Source: Hoeflea sp. 108
Lineage (GTDB): Bacteria; Pseudomonadota; Alphaproteobacteria; Rhizobiales; Rhizobiaceae
Length of the DNA: 64,000 nucleotides
Assembly: GCF_000372965.1 (NCBI RefSeq)
Contig: NZ_KB890024.1
Location: forward strand, 1,862,839-1,926,838
Direction of reading: 5' to 3'
Made by a program: the position numbers and the translations under genes. Shown here piece by piece: positions 41,674-50,484 of the stretch (position 1 is the first letter of the stretch; the number at the start of each line of letters is the position of its first letter). The notes under the pieces were generated by a model. It was not told the origin of the DNA. It ran no database searches and saw nothing but the letters and a program-made list of their open reading frames with translations.

Positions 41674-42768
41674 ATGACCGCCATGACAAACACTGCCGCA
41701 CCGCTTGCCGCTCGTAGCAGGGACCTGCGCAACCGCACGCTGGTGCGCGGCTGGCTCTACATAGTGCTCCTGGTGCTCTTCGCGCTCGTCATGGTCGGTG
41801 GCGCCACGCGCATGACTGGTTCAGGCCTGTCGATCACCGAGTGGAAGCCCATCCACGGCGTTATCCCGCCGCTCAACCAGGCCGAATGGCAGGAAGAGTT
41901 CGAGAAGTACCAGCAGATCCCGCAATACGAGCAGGTCAACAAGGGCATGACCGTCGACGAGTTCAAGGGCATCTTCTGGTGGGAATGGGCTCACCGCCTG
42001 CTGGCCCGCGGTGTGGGCTTCCTCGTCGCCATTCCGCTTGTTTTCTTCTGGCTGTCGGGCCGGCTTGAAAGCCGTCTCAAGCCCAAGCTCGTTGGGCTGC
42101 TCGCATTGGGCGGCCTGCAGGGCGCGATCGGCTGGTGGATGGTGGCGTCCGGCCTTTCGGAGCGCGTATCTGTCAGCCAGTATCGTCTGGCGATCCACCT
42201 GACCTTCGCTTGCATCATCGTCATTGCCGTCGCCTACATAGCGCGCGGGCTGGCGGTCTATTCGGCCAAGCCGGCAGACAGGCGCGTCCAACGCTTCGCA
42301 GGCATCATGGTGCTGCTGGTGCTGTTCCAGATCTATCTCGGCGCGCTGGTCGCCGGCCTGCATGCAGGCCTCAGCTACAACACGTGGCCGCTTATGGACG
42401 GCGCCATTGTCCCTGGCGACCTGCTCGTCATAGAACCGATGTGGCGCAATTTCTTCGAAAGCCCCAAAACGGTCCAGTTCGTGCATCGCATGTTCGCCTA
42501 CACGCTGCTGGTTGCTGCCTTCTGGCATACGTTTGCCACCATGCGCATCGCGCCGCAGACAACCCATGCCCGCCGTGCCTGGGTGCTGGCGCTGCTGGTG
42601 GTGGGGCAGGCGGCCATCGGCGTCGGCACCTTGCTGATGCAGGCGCACATGCACTGGGCGCTGTTGCATCAGGGTTTTGCGCTTTTGGTGCTGATCTTCG
42701 CGACGGCGCACTGGCGCGCCACCAAGGGCGCCTATCCTCTCGAAAACGAAGTCGAGTTCAGAACCTAG
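41674..42768 (+). CDS. ctaA: Heme A synthase (COX15/CtaA)
   Basis: 364 residues with about eight membrane segments in two four-helix halves. Heme-ligand histidines lie in WEWAHRLL and LAIHLTFAC in the first half and FVHRMFAY and WALLHQGFA in the second. MTGSGLSITEWKPIHG is the family signature. It oxidises heme O to heme A for aa3-type oxidase. ATG 41674 has GGGA upstream. The 165-base leader is very GC-rich and may fold, but I match it to no known riboswitch. The 3' end overlaps the convergent kinase gene by 11 bases. Confidence 0.94.
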   Translation: MTAMTNTAAPLAARSRDLRNRTLVRGWLYIVLLVLFALVMVGGATRMTGSGLSITEWKPIHGVIPPLNQAEWQEEFEKYQQIPQYEQVNKGMTVDEFKGIFWWEWAHRLLARGVGFLVAIPLVFFWLSGRLESRLKPKLVGLLALGGLQGAIGWWMVASGLSERVSVSQYRLAIHLTFACIIVIAVAYIARGLAVYSAKPADRRVQRFAGIMVLLVLFQIYLGALVAGLHAGLSYNTWPLMDGAIVPGDLLVIEPMWRNFFESPKTVQFVHRMFAYTLLVAAFWHTFATMRIAPQTTHARRAWVLALLVVGQAAIGVGTLLMQAHMHWALLHQGFALLVLIFATAHWRATKGAYPLENEVEFRT

Positions 42769-43597
42769 ACCGCACCGAACGGATCGCCGCCACGACAGCG
42801 AGTTCGCTCTGCTCGTCCTTGTCGTTGTTGTCCTCGGCATGCCAGGACGACGACAGGCAGCCCCAGGCAATTGCGTGGTCGAGAATGGCGTCGGGGCGCT
42901 GGCCCAGCGTTTTTGCGAATGTCTCAGCCATGTAGGCGATGCGCTCGGGATCGAGGCTGAGGTCGTGGCGGTCAAGCGGATTGTAAAACAGGTTCGCAGC
43001 GTCGAAAGCGGGATCGCCGAGCAGGCCCTTGGGGTCGATCGCAAGCCAGCCGCGTGCGCCGAGCAGGATGTTGTCATGATGCAGGTCGCCGTGCAGAACA
43101 CGCACGTCGTGCGGATCTGAAAGCAGGCGCTCGGCAATCGTTGCGGCCTCGACATAGAGGCCTTTTGCCCCGGCATTGCGATCGGCATTGGCCTTGCCGA
43201 ACAGGCTGGCGTAGCGCTCCCTCAGCGGCTGCAGGTCGGCGGGCGGCGGGGTATCGGACGGCGAGAACAGCCGCACCATCACCTCGTTGGCAATGTCCGT
43301 AGCGTGGCGGTCGCCGTGCTCGTTCAATTCGTCTGCCAGCAACCGGTCGCCGGCATATTCGAGCAGCATGTCCTGCCCCTCGAAACCGAGCAGCCGGACC
43401 GCGCCGATGCCGTCGCGCCAGTCGAGATAATGCGCGCCGCGCAGTTCGTCGCCGACATCGTCGAACGGCTTCAGCGCCTTGACGATCACCGGCTCGCCAT
43501 TGGCCGTCAGCACCTTCCAGATGCGGCTGGAGAACGTTTCGGCGATCAGTTCCGGGTCGCTGACGTCCCAGTGAGCAGGAAAGACCGCCTGATCCAT
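42758..43597 (-). CDS. Aminoglycoside/hydroxyurea resistance kinase family, APH(6)-like
   Basis: 279 residues. The phosphotransferase core VLHGDLHHDNILLGARGWLAIDPKGLLGDPAFD has the catalytic Asp and metal-binding Asp of the APH(6) streptomycin kinase family (PF04655 type). Such genes are common chromosomal genes in soil alphaproteobacteria, so resistance is possible but not shown. No flanking mobile element. Its last 11 bases overlap the ctaA end. It begins right next to the argC stop. Confidence 0.85.
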   Translation of the reverse strand: MDQAVFPAHWDVSDPELIAETFSSRIWKVLTANGEPVIVKALKPFDDVGDELRGAHYLDWRDGIGAVRLLGFEGQDMLLEYAGDRLLADELNEHGDRHATDIANEVMVRLFSPSDTPPPADLQPLRERYASLFGKANADRNAGAKGLYVEAATIAERLLSDPHDVRVLHGDLHHDNILLGARGWLAIDPKGLLGDPAFDAANLFYNPLDRHDLSLDPERIAYMAETFAKTLGQRPDAILDHAIAWGCLSSSWHAEDNNDKDEQSELAVVAAIRSVRSRF

Positions 43598-44530
43598 TCA
43601 GTGATGCAGGCCGAGCATCAGGTCGAGGTTCTGCACCGCAGCCCCTGAGGCACCTTTGCCGAGATTGTCGTAGACGGCGATCAGCAAGGCCTGAGCGCGG
43701 CTGTCATTGGCACTGACATAGAGCTTCATCTTGTTGGTGCCGTTGTAGATCTCGGGCTGGATGTCGCCGCTGCGCTCGAAATCGACCAGCGGCGCGACCT
43801 CGACCACACCGCCCTTCAGGCCGGCATAGTGATCGGCCAGCGCTGCGTGCATCTGTGCACCTGTCGGCACCTTGGCGAGGCGGCCGAGCTGCAGCGGCAC
43901 CACGGTGATCATGCCCTGGGCGAAGTTGCCGACGGCCGGCTGCATGATCGGGTCATGCGCCAGCTTGGCGTAGGCGCGCAGCTCCGGCACGTGCTTGTGC
44001 TTGAGCATCAGCCCATAGGGCAGGAACTCGGGCGACTCCTCGCCCTGCGCTTCGTAATCCTCGATCATCTGCCGGCCACCGCCGGAATAGCCCGAAATGC
44101 CGCTGACGCTGACGGGCAAGTCGGCCGGCAGCAGGCCGGCCGAAATCAGCGGGCGCAGGCCGGCGATCGGGCCCTGTGGCCAGCAGCCGGGATTGGCGAC
44201 ACGCTTGGAGACGGCGATCGCCTTCATCTGCGCAGCGTCCATCTCGGGGAAGCCGTAGGTCCAGCCTTCGGCGACGCGATGGGCCGTGGATGCGTCGATC
44301 ACGCGCGTGGTGTCGTTTTCGATCAAGGCCACGCTCTCCTTGGCCGCATCGTCAGGCAGGCACAGGATCGCGACGTCGGCGGCGTTGAGGAATTCCTTGC
44401 GCGCGGCCAGGTCCTTGCGGCGCTCGACAGGCACCGAAATCACTTCGAGGTCGTTTCGTCCGGCAAGCAGCGCCCTGATCTGAAGACCTGTCGTGCCGTG
44501 TTCGCCGTCGATGAAGATTTTCGGTTTCAT
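43598..44530 (-). CDS. argC: N-acetyl-gamma-glutamyl-phosphate reductase, short type
   Basis: 310 residues, the shorter type-2 form. The N-terminal nucleotide site is IFIDGEHGTTGLQI and the catalytic cysteine is in ANPGCWPQGP. It makes N-acetylglutamate semialdehyde in arginine synthesis. Start ATG 44530. In Rhizobiales argC often follows rpsI; here they are some 2.7 kb apart, with the agmatinase and phosphodiesterase genes between. Confidence 0.94.
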   Translation of the reverse strand: MKPKIFIDGEHGTTGLQIRALLAGRNDLEVISVPVERRKDLAARKEFLNAADVAILCLPDDAAKESVALIENDTTRVIDASTAHRVAEGWTYGFPEMDAAQMKAIAVSKRVANPGCWPQGPIAGLRPLISAGLLPADLPVSVSGISGYSGGGRQMIEDYEAQGEESPEFLPYGLMLKHKHVPELRAYAKLAHDPIMQPAVGNFAQGMITVVPLQLGRLAKVPTGAQMHAALADHYAGLKGGVVEVAPLVDFERSGDIQPEIYNGTNKMKLYVSANDSRAQALLIAVYDNLGKGASGAAVQNLDLMLGLHH

Positions 44531-44617
44531 GTGCCTGTCGTTCCGTCGAAAAATAAGCAGTGTCAGAGGCTTGTGGCCAAATTCGGACTCATTGTCCGAA
44601 CCAGTTGAATCGCTTTG

Positions 44618-45574
44618 TCAGGCGCTTTCGCGTGCCTTCTTTTCGGCCAGCAGGCCAAGATAGTGCATGGCGACAGTCGAGCCGGCGATGGCCGTAATAT
44701 CGGCATGGTCGTAGGCCGGTGCAACCTCGACGATGTCGGCGCCGACAATATCGATCTGGTTCAGCTGGCGCAGCACCGAGAGGATCTTGGCCGAGGATGG
44801 GCCGCCCGCCACGGGCGTGCCGGTTCCGGGCGCATAGGCCGGGTCGAGGCAGTCGATGTCGAAGGTCACGTAGGTCTTCCGGCCGCCAGTGCGTTCGACG
44901 ATGGCATAGGCGATGTCGGCGGCGCGCATCTCCTCGACATCGTGGCCGTAGAGGATCTTGATGCCGCAATCGTCGGGCGCGTGCGTGCGGATGCCGATCT
45001 GGATAGAGCGGTCGGGATCGATGATGCCGTCCTTGACCGCGCGCGCCACGAACGAGCCGTGGTCGATGCGCTTGCCGTCGTCAGGCCAGGTGTCCTGATG
45101 AGCGTCGAACTGCACGAGCGCCATGGGGCCGTGGATCGCCGCATGCGCCTTCAGGACCGGCCAGGTGACGAAATGGTCGCCGCCGAGCGTCAGCAGGAAA
45201 GCGCCGGACTTCAGGATCTTGGCGGCCTCGCGCTCGATGGCGCCAGGCGTCTTCTGGTGGTTGCCGCTGTCGAGCAGGCAATCGCCATAGTCGATGACCG
45301 AGAGGTCTTCGAACAGGTCGCGGTTGAACGGGTATTGCGGGTCGCAGTCGAAGATCGCCGAGGCGCGGCGGATGGCCTGCGGGCCGAAACGCGCGCCCGG
45401 CCGGTTGGTAACGGCTGCGTCGAAGGGGATACCCCAGACGACCGCGTCGGCCCCAGCAACGTTCTTCGAATATTTGCGGCGCATGAAGGACAATGCCCCT
45501 GCATAGGTCGGATCACCCGAGCGCCCCTTCTGGGTTCGCGCGGTGAAGGCGTGATCGATCGACGAAGAGGGCAT
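44618..45574 (-). CDS. speB: Agmatinase / ureohydrolase family
   Basis: 318 residues. The dimanganese site motifs are GGDHFVTW, FDAHQDTW and TFDIDCLDPAYAPG. Agmatinases split agmatine to putrescine and urea; related guanidino-acid hydrolases share these motifs, so the substrate is inferred. ATG 45574 has AAGGAG 7 bases upstream; the frame is open to 45640 without support. Confidence 0.88.
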   Translation of the reverse strand: MPSSSIDHAFTARTQKGRSGDPTYAGALSFMRRKYSKNVAGADAVVWGIPFDAAVTNRPGARFGPQAIRRASAIFDCDPQYPFNRDLFEDLSVIDYGDCLLDSGNHQKTPGAIEREAAKILKSGAFLLTLGGDHFVTWPVLKAHAAIHGPMALVQFDAHQDTWPDDGKRIDHGSFVARAVKDGIIDPDRSIQIGIRTHAPDDCGIKILYGHDVEEMRAADIAYAIVERTGGRKTYVTFDIDCLDPAYAPGTGTPVAGGPSSAKILSVLRQLNQIDIVGADIVEVAPAYDHADITAIAGSTVAMHYLGLLAEKKARESA

Positions 45575-45674
45575 GGGCAATCTCCTTTCTCGGCTTTCGC
45601 AATTTCGAGGCGCAAGAACTACAGAAGCCCGGCCCAACATGCCAGCCCCATGGCGAAAAGCATGTGACAGCCCG

Positions 45675-45714
45675 CATTCATCCCCCTGTCATGCGCCTTT
45701 CACGCCCGTGTCAT
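45675..45714 (+). promoter_or_regulatory. Pho-box array (four half-sites) upstream of the phosphodiesterase gene
   Basis: Four 7-base sites with exact 4-base spacing: CATTCAT (45675), CTGTCAT (45686), CTTTCAC (45697), GTGTCAT (45708). PhoB binds CTGTCAT direct repeats with an 11-base period, so this is two tandem Pho boxes. The array ends 49 bases before the ATG of the gene. Confidence 0.75.
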
Positions 45715-45763
45715 CGCCGCCGCCTAGGTCGTTTCCGGCATCTTCAGCGATGGAGCGATTCCC

Positions 45764-46831
45764 ATGCGGGCAGTTCTGGCAGGCGTAGTCTCGTTCTTGC
45801 TGACCTTGGGGCTGGCGACACCGGGCCATGCCGACACTCGCGTCGACCAGATTCTCGAGCGCTTCGAAAATGCCAACCAGTGGCGCGACCACGTCATGGT
45901 TGTGGCCCACAGGGCCGGCGGCCTGCAGGACGGCAAACGCCGCTTCGCCGAGAACTCGATTGCCGCCTTGCGCGACGCGATCTCGCTGGGCGCCGAGATG
46001 GTCGAGATCGACATCAGGCGTTCAAGCGACGGCGAACTGGTCGTCATGCATGACAGCTGGCTCGACCGCACCACCGATTGTAAGGGCGAGGTGCTCGCCT
46101 ACAGGATGGCTGAACTGAGGAAATGCCGCCTCGTCGTCGAAGGCACCGGAGCTGTCACCGCCGAGCCGGTGCCGACGCTGCAGGAGTATCTGGCGGTCGC
46201 CAAAGGCAAGATCCTGGTCAATCTCGACAACAAGCTCGAAACCGCCGACCTGGTCGACATGGTGGCGCTGGCGCGCGCCATGGCCATGGAAGCGCAGGTG
46301 GTGGTCAAGGCCAACCTCTGGAACGCCGAGCGGGTCGCCTCCGTCAAGGCGATCATGGCTAAGGTGGGAAATGGCTTTCAGTTCATGCCGGTCATGGCCG
46401 ACGATGCCGTGCGCGATCCCGCCTTCGTCGAGGCGGCTGGCAAGGCCTTCGCCGCCAGCGCCGTGGAGATGATCGCCTGGCGCGGTGACGCAGTTGGTAT
46501 GACGGACACCGGCGGCCCGTTGTTTTCGGCGCGCGTGAAGGCCGCGTCCGTCCGCGGCAACTGGCACATCTGGGTCGACACGCACGCCATCGTCAACAAG
46601 CCCGGTGGCTATCTCTCCGGCGGTCGCGGCGATGAACTGGCGGTGGCGGCAGGCTTTCCAAGCGAGGTCTTCGGCTTCTGGGCGGAGCGTGGTGCCACCA
46701 TGATCCAGACCGACGAGCCCCGCGCTGCCATCAATTGGCTGGCCGCCAACGGCTATCGTGTGCCTTACTCCGATATCGAGGAGCCGGTCGCCTCGGTTGT
46801 GGGGCAGGCGGTGCTGCCGCCGACCAACTGA
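45764..46831 (+). CDS. Glycerophosphodiester phosphodiesterase family, secreted
   Basis: 355 residues with a Sec signal peptide (MRAVLAGVVSFLLTLGLATPGHA). The GDPD core has VAHRAGG, ENSIAALRDAISLGAEMVEIDIR, and VMHDSWLDRTTDCKG, the catalytic His pair and metal ligands. It should release glycerol-3-phosphate from diesters in the periplasm for phosphorus supply. The Pho-box array ahead of it fits induction at low phosphate. Confidence 0.9.
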   Translation: MRAVLAGVVSFLLTLGLATPGHADTRVDQILERFENANQWRDHVMVVAHRAGGLQDGKRRFAENSIAALRDAISLGAEMVEIDIRRSSDGELVVMHDSWLDRTTDCKGEVLAYRMAELRKCRLVVEGTGAVTAEPVPTLQEYLAVAKGKILVNLDNKLETADLVDMVALARAMAMEAQVVVKANLWNAERVASVKAIMAKVGNGFQFMPVMADDAVRDPAFVEAAGKAFAASAVEMIAWRGDAVGMTDTGGPLFSARVKAASVRGNWHIWVDTHAIVNKPGGYLSGGRGDELAVAAGFPSEVFGFWAERGATMIQTDEPRAAINWLAANGYRVPYSDIEEPVASVVGQAVLPPTN

Positions 46832-46840
46832 CGGCCTGCG

Positions 46841-47119
46841 TTACTCAGCCGATTGCCGGAGGTTCTTGCGCCTCTCCTTGAGCGAGTACTTCGACCCACC
46901 TTCCTTGAGCAGTCGCTTGCCCTGCTTGCGGCAGTGGTTGTCTGCCTTCTTGGCAGCTTTGTGCTCGTCGGCGCCTTTTTCCAGCGCCTTTTCATGCGCG
47001 CGCATCCAACAGCTGTCGAACGTCGTCGCCCGTTTCAGAAACCTGTTCGTGGCGGCATCCGCCGTTGCGGCGGGAAAGGCGATGGCCAGGGCGGTCGCCA
47101 ATGCGAGCATGCGGGCCAT
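46841..47119 (-). CDS. Small secreted protein, unknown
   Basis: 92 residues: signal peptide MARMLALATALAIAFPAATADA, then a short basic mature chain with two cysteines (TFDSCWMRAHEKALEKG, DNHCRKQGKRLLKEGG). I recognise no family. ATG 47119 has GGGAGA 5 bases upstream; the frame is open to 47173. Convergent with the phosphodiesterase gene. Confidence 0.72.
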   Translation of the reverse strand: MARMLALATALAIAFPAATADAATNRFLKRATTFDSCWMRAHEKALEKGADEHKAAKKADNHCRKQGKRLLKEGGSKYSLKERRKNLRQSAE

Positions 47120-47190
47120 GGATGTCTCCCATAGGGCGTTCAGGCGCCAGCAGGGCACATCATAGGGCCGCACGGTCGGGACGGCACGCC

Positions 47191-47221
47191 AAAAAGAAAA
47201 GGCCGCCCGGAGGCGGCCTTT
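47191..47221 (-). terminator. Rho-independent terminator of rplM-rpsI
   Basis: AAAGGCCGCC (47198-47207) and GGCGGCCTTT (47212-47221), loop CGGA; the minus strand continues as TTTTCTTTTT. Confidence 0.85.
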
Positions 47222-47243
47222 CCAAATTCTGGTTCCGGGAAGC

Positions 47244-47717
47244 TTAGCGCTTCGAGAACTGGAACGAACGGCGGGCCTTGGCCTTACCGTACTTCTTACG
47301 CTCGACCGTACGGCTGTCGCGGGTCAGGAAGCCGCCCTTCTTGAGCACGCCGCGCAGCGCCGGCTCGTAGTAGGTCAGTGCTTTCGAGATGCCGTGACGA
47401 ACAGCACCGGCCTGGCCCGACAGACCGCCGCCGACAACGGTGGCGATGATGTCGTACTGGCCGACGCGGTTGGCCGCGACGATCGGCTGGTTCAGGATCA
47501 TCTGCAGCACCGGACGGGCAAAGTATGCCGCGAATTCCTTGCCGTTGACGATGATCTTGCCGGAGCCGGGCTTCACCCAGACGCGGGCGATGGCGTCCTT
47601 GCGCTTGCCGGTGGCATAGGCGCGGCCGCTCTTGTCGAGCTTCTGGACGTGGACCGGAGCAGCCGGCTGGGCGGCGGCGACGGTGCCGAGCTCTGCGAGC
47701 GAGGAAAGATCAGCCAT
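47244..47717 (-). CDS. rpsI: 30S ribosomal protein S9
   Basis: 157 residues. The conserved part starts at GRAYATGKRKDAIARVWVKPGSGKI and ends in the tail KKYGKAKARRSFQFSKR, which reaches the P-site tRNA. The N-terminal extension of about 30 residues is normal in alphaproteobacteria. ATG 47717 stands two bases after the rplM stop (TGATAATG); a TTG at 47723 is less likely. Confidence 0.96.
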   Translation of the reverse strand: MADLSSLAELGTVAAAQPAAPVHVQKLDKSGRAYATGKRKDAIARVWVKPGSGKIIVNGKEFAAYFARPVLQMILNQPIVAANRVGQYDIIATVVGGGLSGQAGAVRHGISKALTYYEPALRGVLKKGGFLTRDSRTVERKKYGKAKARRSFQFSKR

Positions 47718-47719
47718 TA

Positions 47720-48181
47720 TCAAGCCCTCTTGTTCTTCGCGTTCAGCGCGCCGACGTCGAGCGTCTCGGGCTGCTGGGCGACATGCGGATGTTCTGCGCC
47801 TGCATAGACGCGGAGATTCTTCATCTGGCGACGGCCAAGCGGACCGCGCGGGATCATGCGCTCGACGGCCTTCTCGAGCACGCGCTCGGGGAAACGGCCC
47901 TCGATCAGCTGGCGAGCGGTACGCTCCTTGATGCCGCCGGGGTGGCCGGTGTGCCAGTAATACACCTTGTCGGTGTACTTCTTGCCGGTGAACACGACCT
48001 TGTCGGCGTTGATGATGATGACATTGTCACCGTCGTCGACGTGAGGCGTGAAGGTGGGCTTGTTCTTGCCGCGGAGGATGTTGGCGACGATGGTGGCGAG
48101 ACGGCCGACGACGAGACCCTCGGCGTCGATCAGCACCCACTTCTTCACCACGTCCGCAGGCTTCTGCGAAAAGGTTGCCAT
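47720..48181 (-). CDS. rplM: 50S ribosomal protein L13
   Basis: 153 residues with the L13 core WVLIDAEGLVVGRLATIVAN and MIPRGPLGRRQMKNLRVYAG. Co-transcribed with rpsI in the universal order. The 220 bases upstream (48182-48401) are AT-rich near 48360-48400 and probably hold the promoter and an untranslated leader; no leader fold was recognised. Confidence 0.96.
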   Translation of the reverse strand: MATFSQKPADVVKKWVLIDAEGLVVGRLATIVANILRGKNKPTFTPHVDDGDNVIIINADKVVFTGKKYTDKVYYWHTGHPGGIKERTARQLIEGRFPERVLEKAVERMIPRGPLGRRQMKNLRVYAGAEHPHVAQQPETLDVGALNAKNKRA

Positions 48182-48401
48182 GGTTACATGCTTTCGTTTG
48201 GGACCTTCCGGAGAAGGCGTTTCTTGTTGCTTTCATTGGCAAGAAGCCGGAGCCATCAGCCAATAACAAAACGGCGACCATTGCGGGCCGCTGTTTCGAA
48301 TGGGCTTATAGGCGAGGGGTTTCGCATCGTCAAGCCGATGAGATTGGATCCCAAAGGCGAAAAGATAAGTGAAAACAATTAAATAGAAGAGTGGTATTAT
48401 T

Positions 48402-48830
48402 TTACCGCATGCCGGCGGCCTGAATCAAGCCGCGCCTGGCGCTTCCGGCAGCGGTGGCCGCTGACTCGTCGTCAGTGTCCTTGTCAAAGCGTTCCTGGGC
48501 CGCCAGCACTGCCTCGATGTTGGTTTCGGCCCATTCGGCGATGATCGAGATCTTGTCGGAAAGTGTCTGGCCCAGCGGTGTGATCGAATACTCCACCGTC
48601 ACCGGCACGGTGGCGAAGACCTCGCGCGAAATCAGCCCGTCGCGGCCGAGCCGTTTCAGTGTTTGCGACAGCACCTTGGTCGAAATGCCCTCGACGTCGC
48701 GGCGCAACTGGTTGAAGCGCACCGGGCCTTCGGCGATCTTCCACAGCACCAGCGCTGTCCATTTGTCGGCGATGTGGTCGAGCAGCATCCTGGTCGGGCA
48801 GTTCTTGGCGTAGACGTCATAGACGGGCAT
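48402..48830 (-). CDS. HxlR family transcriptional regulator
   Basis: 142 residues from ATG 48830. The winged helix shows the HxlR hallmarks: NCPTRMLLDHIADKWTALVLWKI, VRFNQLRRDVEGISTKVLSQTLKRL, VEYSITPLG. An N-terminal Cys (VYDVYAKNCP) could sense electrophiles or quinones, as in YodB/QorR-type members. GGGA lies 8 bases before the ATG; the frame is open to 48884. Divergent from an NmrA-like gene, with a perfect palindrome between. Confidence 0.88.
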   Translation of the reverse strand: MPVYDVYAKNCPTRMLLDHIADKWTALVLWKIAEGPVRFNQLRRDVEGISTKVLSQTLKRLGRDGLISREVFATVPVTVEYSITPLGQTLSDKISIIAEWAETNIEAVLAAQERFDKDTDDESAATAAGSARRGLIQAAGMR

Positions 48831-48939
48831 CGCGGCATCCCTGGGGCGATTTCCTGGAGGTAACCTGGTGGCGAGCTCGGGCACCTCATTACCGGAAAGT
48901 GCCTTCTTTCTACCTCTGTATCATCTGGCTATCAACCAT

Positions 48940-48964
48940 CCATTGGAAAGTCGCTTTCCAATGG
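48940..48964. promoter_or_regulatory. 25-bp perfect palindrome, likely HxlR operator
   Basis: CCATTGGAAAG (48940-48950), TCG, CTTTCCAATGG (48954-48964) is an exact 11-3-11 palindrome. It ends 19 bases before the start of the NmrA-like gene. A looser copy of the half-site (GGAAAG-TGC-CTTCTTTC) lies at about 48894-48910, nearer the regulator. Confidence 0.65.
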
Positions 48965-48983
48965 AAACTGGATGGAGTTTGAA

Positions 48984-49844
48984 ATGTCTGAAGGAAAAAT
49001 CCTGGTTCTGGCCGCAACCGGCAATGTCGGGGCGCTGCTGGTGGCCGAACTGCTGCGCAGGGGAGAGAAGGTGAAGGCTGCCAGCCGCCACGCCACGCCC
49101 CAACTCGTAGCTGGCGCCGAGGTCGTGCAACTCGATCTTGCCGACCCGCACAAGCTTGCTTCCGCCCTTGAAGGGGTAGACCGCATCTTTGCCCTGTCGC
49201 CGACCGGCTATCTCGATCCGGTCGGCCTGCTCGGGCCCGTGGTGGAAGCGGCAGCGGCGCGCAACATCAAGATCGTGTTGCAGACAGCGCTTGGTGTCGA
49301 CGCAAGCGATGCCATCCCGCTCCGCCAGCTGGAGCTGAAGCTCGAGCGTTCCGGTGCGCCTTTTGTCATCCTGCGCCCCAACTGGTTCAGCGACAACTTC
49401 GCCACCTACTGGGCAAATGACCTGCGACGCGGCGAAATCCGCGTGCCGGCAGGCGAGGGCAAGACGAGCTTCATCGATGCCGTCGATGTTGCAACAGCCG
49501 CTGCCGGTGCGCTGACCACCGACCGTTTTGACGGCAAGGCCTTCGCGCTGACGGGGCCTGCGGCATACGGTTATGCCGACGCAGCGGCGCTCTTGTCCGA
49601 AGCCTTGGGGCGGCCGATCCGATATAGTCCCGTCGACGATCGCAGCTTCGTTATGGAAGCGGTCGCAAACGGCCTGACGCAAGGCTACGCCGAATTGTTG
49701 GCGGCGATCTTCCATCCGGTTGCGCAAGGATGGACGTCATCTGTCACCGGCGACGTCGAATTGCTAGCGGGCAGGGCGCCGCGGTCGCTGAAGCAGTCTG
49801 CCGGCGATATTGCCGCTCGCATCACGGCCCAGGTCGCAGCGTAA
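48984..49844 (+). CDS. NmrA-like NAD(P)-binding protein
   Basis: 286 residues. The Rossmann start KILVLAATGNVGALLVAELLRRG is the atypical-SDR (NmrA/QorB) nucleotide site. The middle (LRPNWFSDNFATYW) and C-terminus are as in quinone-reductase-like QOR2 proteins, and no classical Tyr-x-x-x-Lys is visible. ATG 48984 has GGAG 6 bases upstream; ATG 48972 is less likely. Pairing with HxlR suggests quinone or electrophile response. Confidence 0.86.
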   Translation: MSEGKILVLAATGNVGALLVAELLRRGEKVKAASRHATPQLVAGAEVVQLDLADPHKLASALEGVDRIFALSPTGYLDPVGLLGPVVEAAAARNIKIVLQTALGVDASDAIPLRQLELKLERSGAPFVILRPNWFSDNFATYWANDLRRGEIRVPAGEGKTSFIDAVDVATAAAGALTTDRFDGKAFALTGPAAYGYADAAALLSEALGRPIRYSPVDDRSFVMEAVANGLTQGYAELLAAIFHPVAQGWTSSVTGDVELLAGRAPRSLKQSAGDIAARITAQVAA

Positions 49845-49864
49845 CGAGGGTCCCGCCTTTAGGC

Positions 49865-50311
49865 TCAGCGCTTCGGCGGGATCGAATAGGTGCCTGTTGC
49901 ATGCGCCACAGTGTGGCGGTCGGGTCCGGCGACGATGTCGATGTCGAACACCATCAGGCTCTTGCCGAGCTTGAGAATACGGCAATGGCCGTCGATCGGC
50001 CCGGCTTCCGCCTTGCGCATGAAGTTGATGTTGAGATTGGTCGTCACCGACAACGCGTCGGGACCGGAATGGCTGAGCACGCAGACATAGCCGCCGATGT
50101 CGGCAAGTGTGAACAGCGACGGCCCCGAAACCGTGCCGCCGGGCCTGAGATGGCGCTCGTCGGCATTGAGCCGCACCGTGCAGCCGCCCGGAAACACCTC
50201 GGTCACCTGGTAGAAGTCATATTGATCGTTGAGTTGGGGATAGGCGCTCCGCAACAGCGCGTTGACCTCGGTCGCGGTCATCACAGGCTTCAATCCGTTC
50301 TGTTCCGGCAT
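49865..50311 (-). CDS. PaaI family thioesterase (hotdog fold)
   Basis: 148 residues from ATG 50311. The hotdog core is visible: LRPGGTVSGPSLFTLADIGGYVCV (long helix with the acidic residue) and LNINFMRKAEAGPIDGHCRIL. It is likely to hydrolyse an acyl- or aryl-CoA. GGG lies 7 bases upstream of the chosen ATG; 50323 is an alternative and the frame is open to 50422. Divergent from the hydratase gene. Confidence 0.85.
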   Translation of the reverse strand: MPEQNGLKPVMTATEVNALLRSAYPQLNDQYDFYQVTEVFPGGCTVRLNADERHLRPGGTVSGPSLFTLADIGGYVCVLSHSGPDALSVTTNLNINFMRKAEAGPIDGHCRILKLGKSLMVFDIDIVAGPDRHTVAHATGTYSIPPKR

Positions 50312-50484
50312 TTGCGGACCCATCTTCCGGGCCGGCACGCTTGGCCGGCGTAAACGTCTGGTTGCATTCGAACCTTTGGCGCCGCTCCAGTCACATAGTT
50401 GGGAACCAAAATTCGAGCGCATGCGTATATGCGTAGGATCCGATGCAGGCGATTCTAGGCTGCTCGAATCCTAAGAGGGACACT

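Noticed and set aside
41821..43188. 455-codon minus-strand open frame across ctaA
   Set aside because: It covers ctaA and runs into the kinase gene in the wrong frame.
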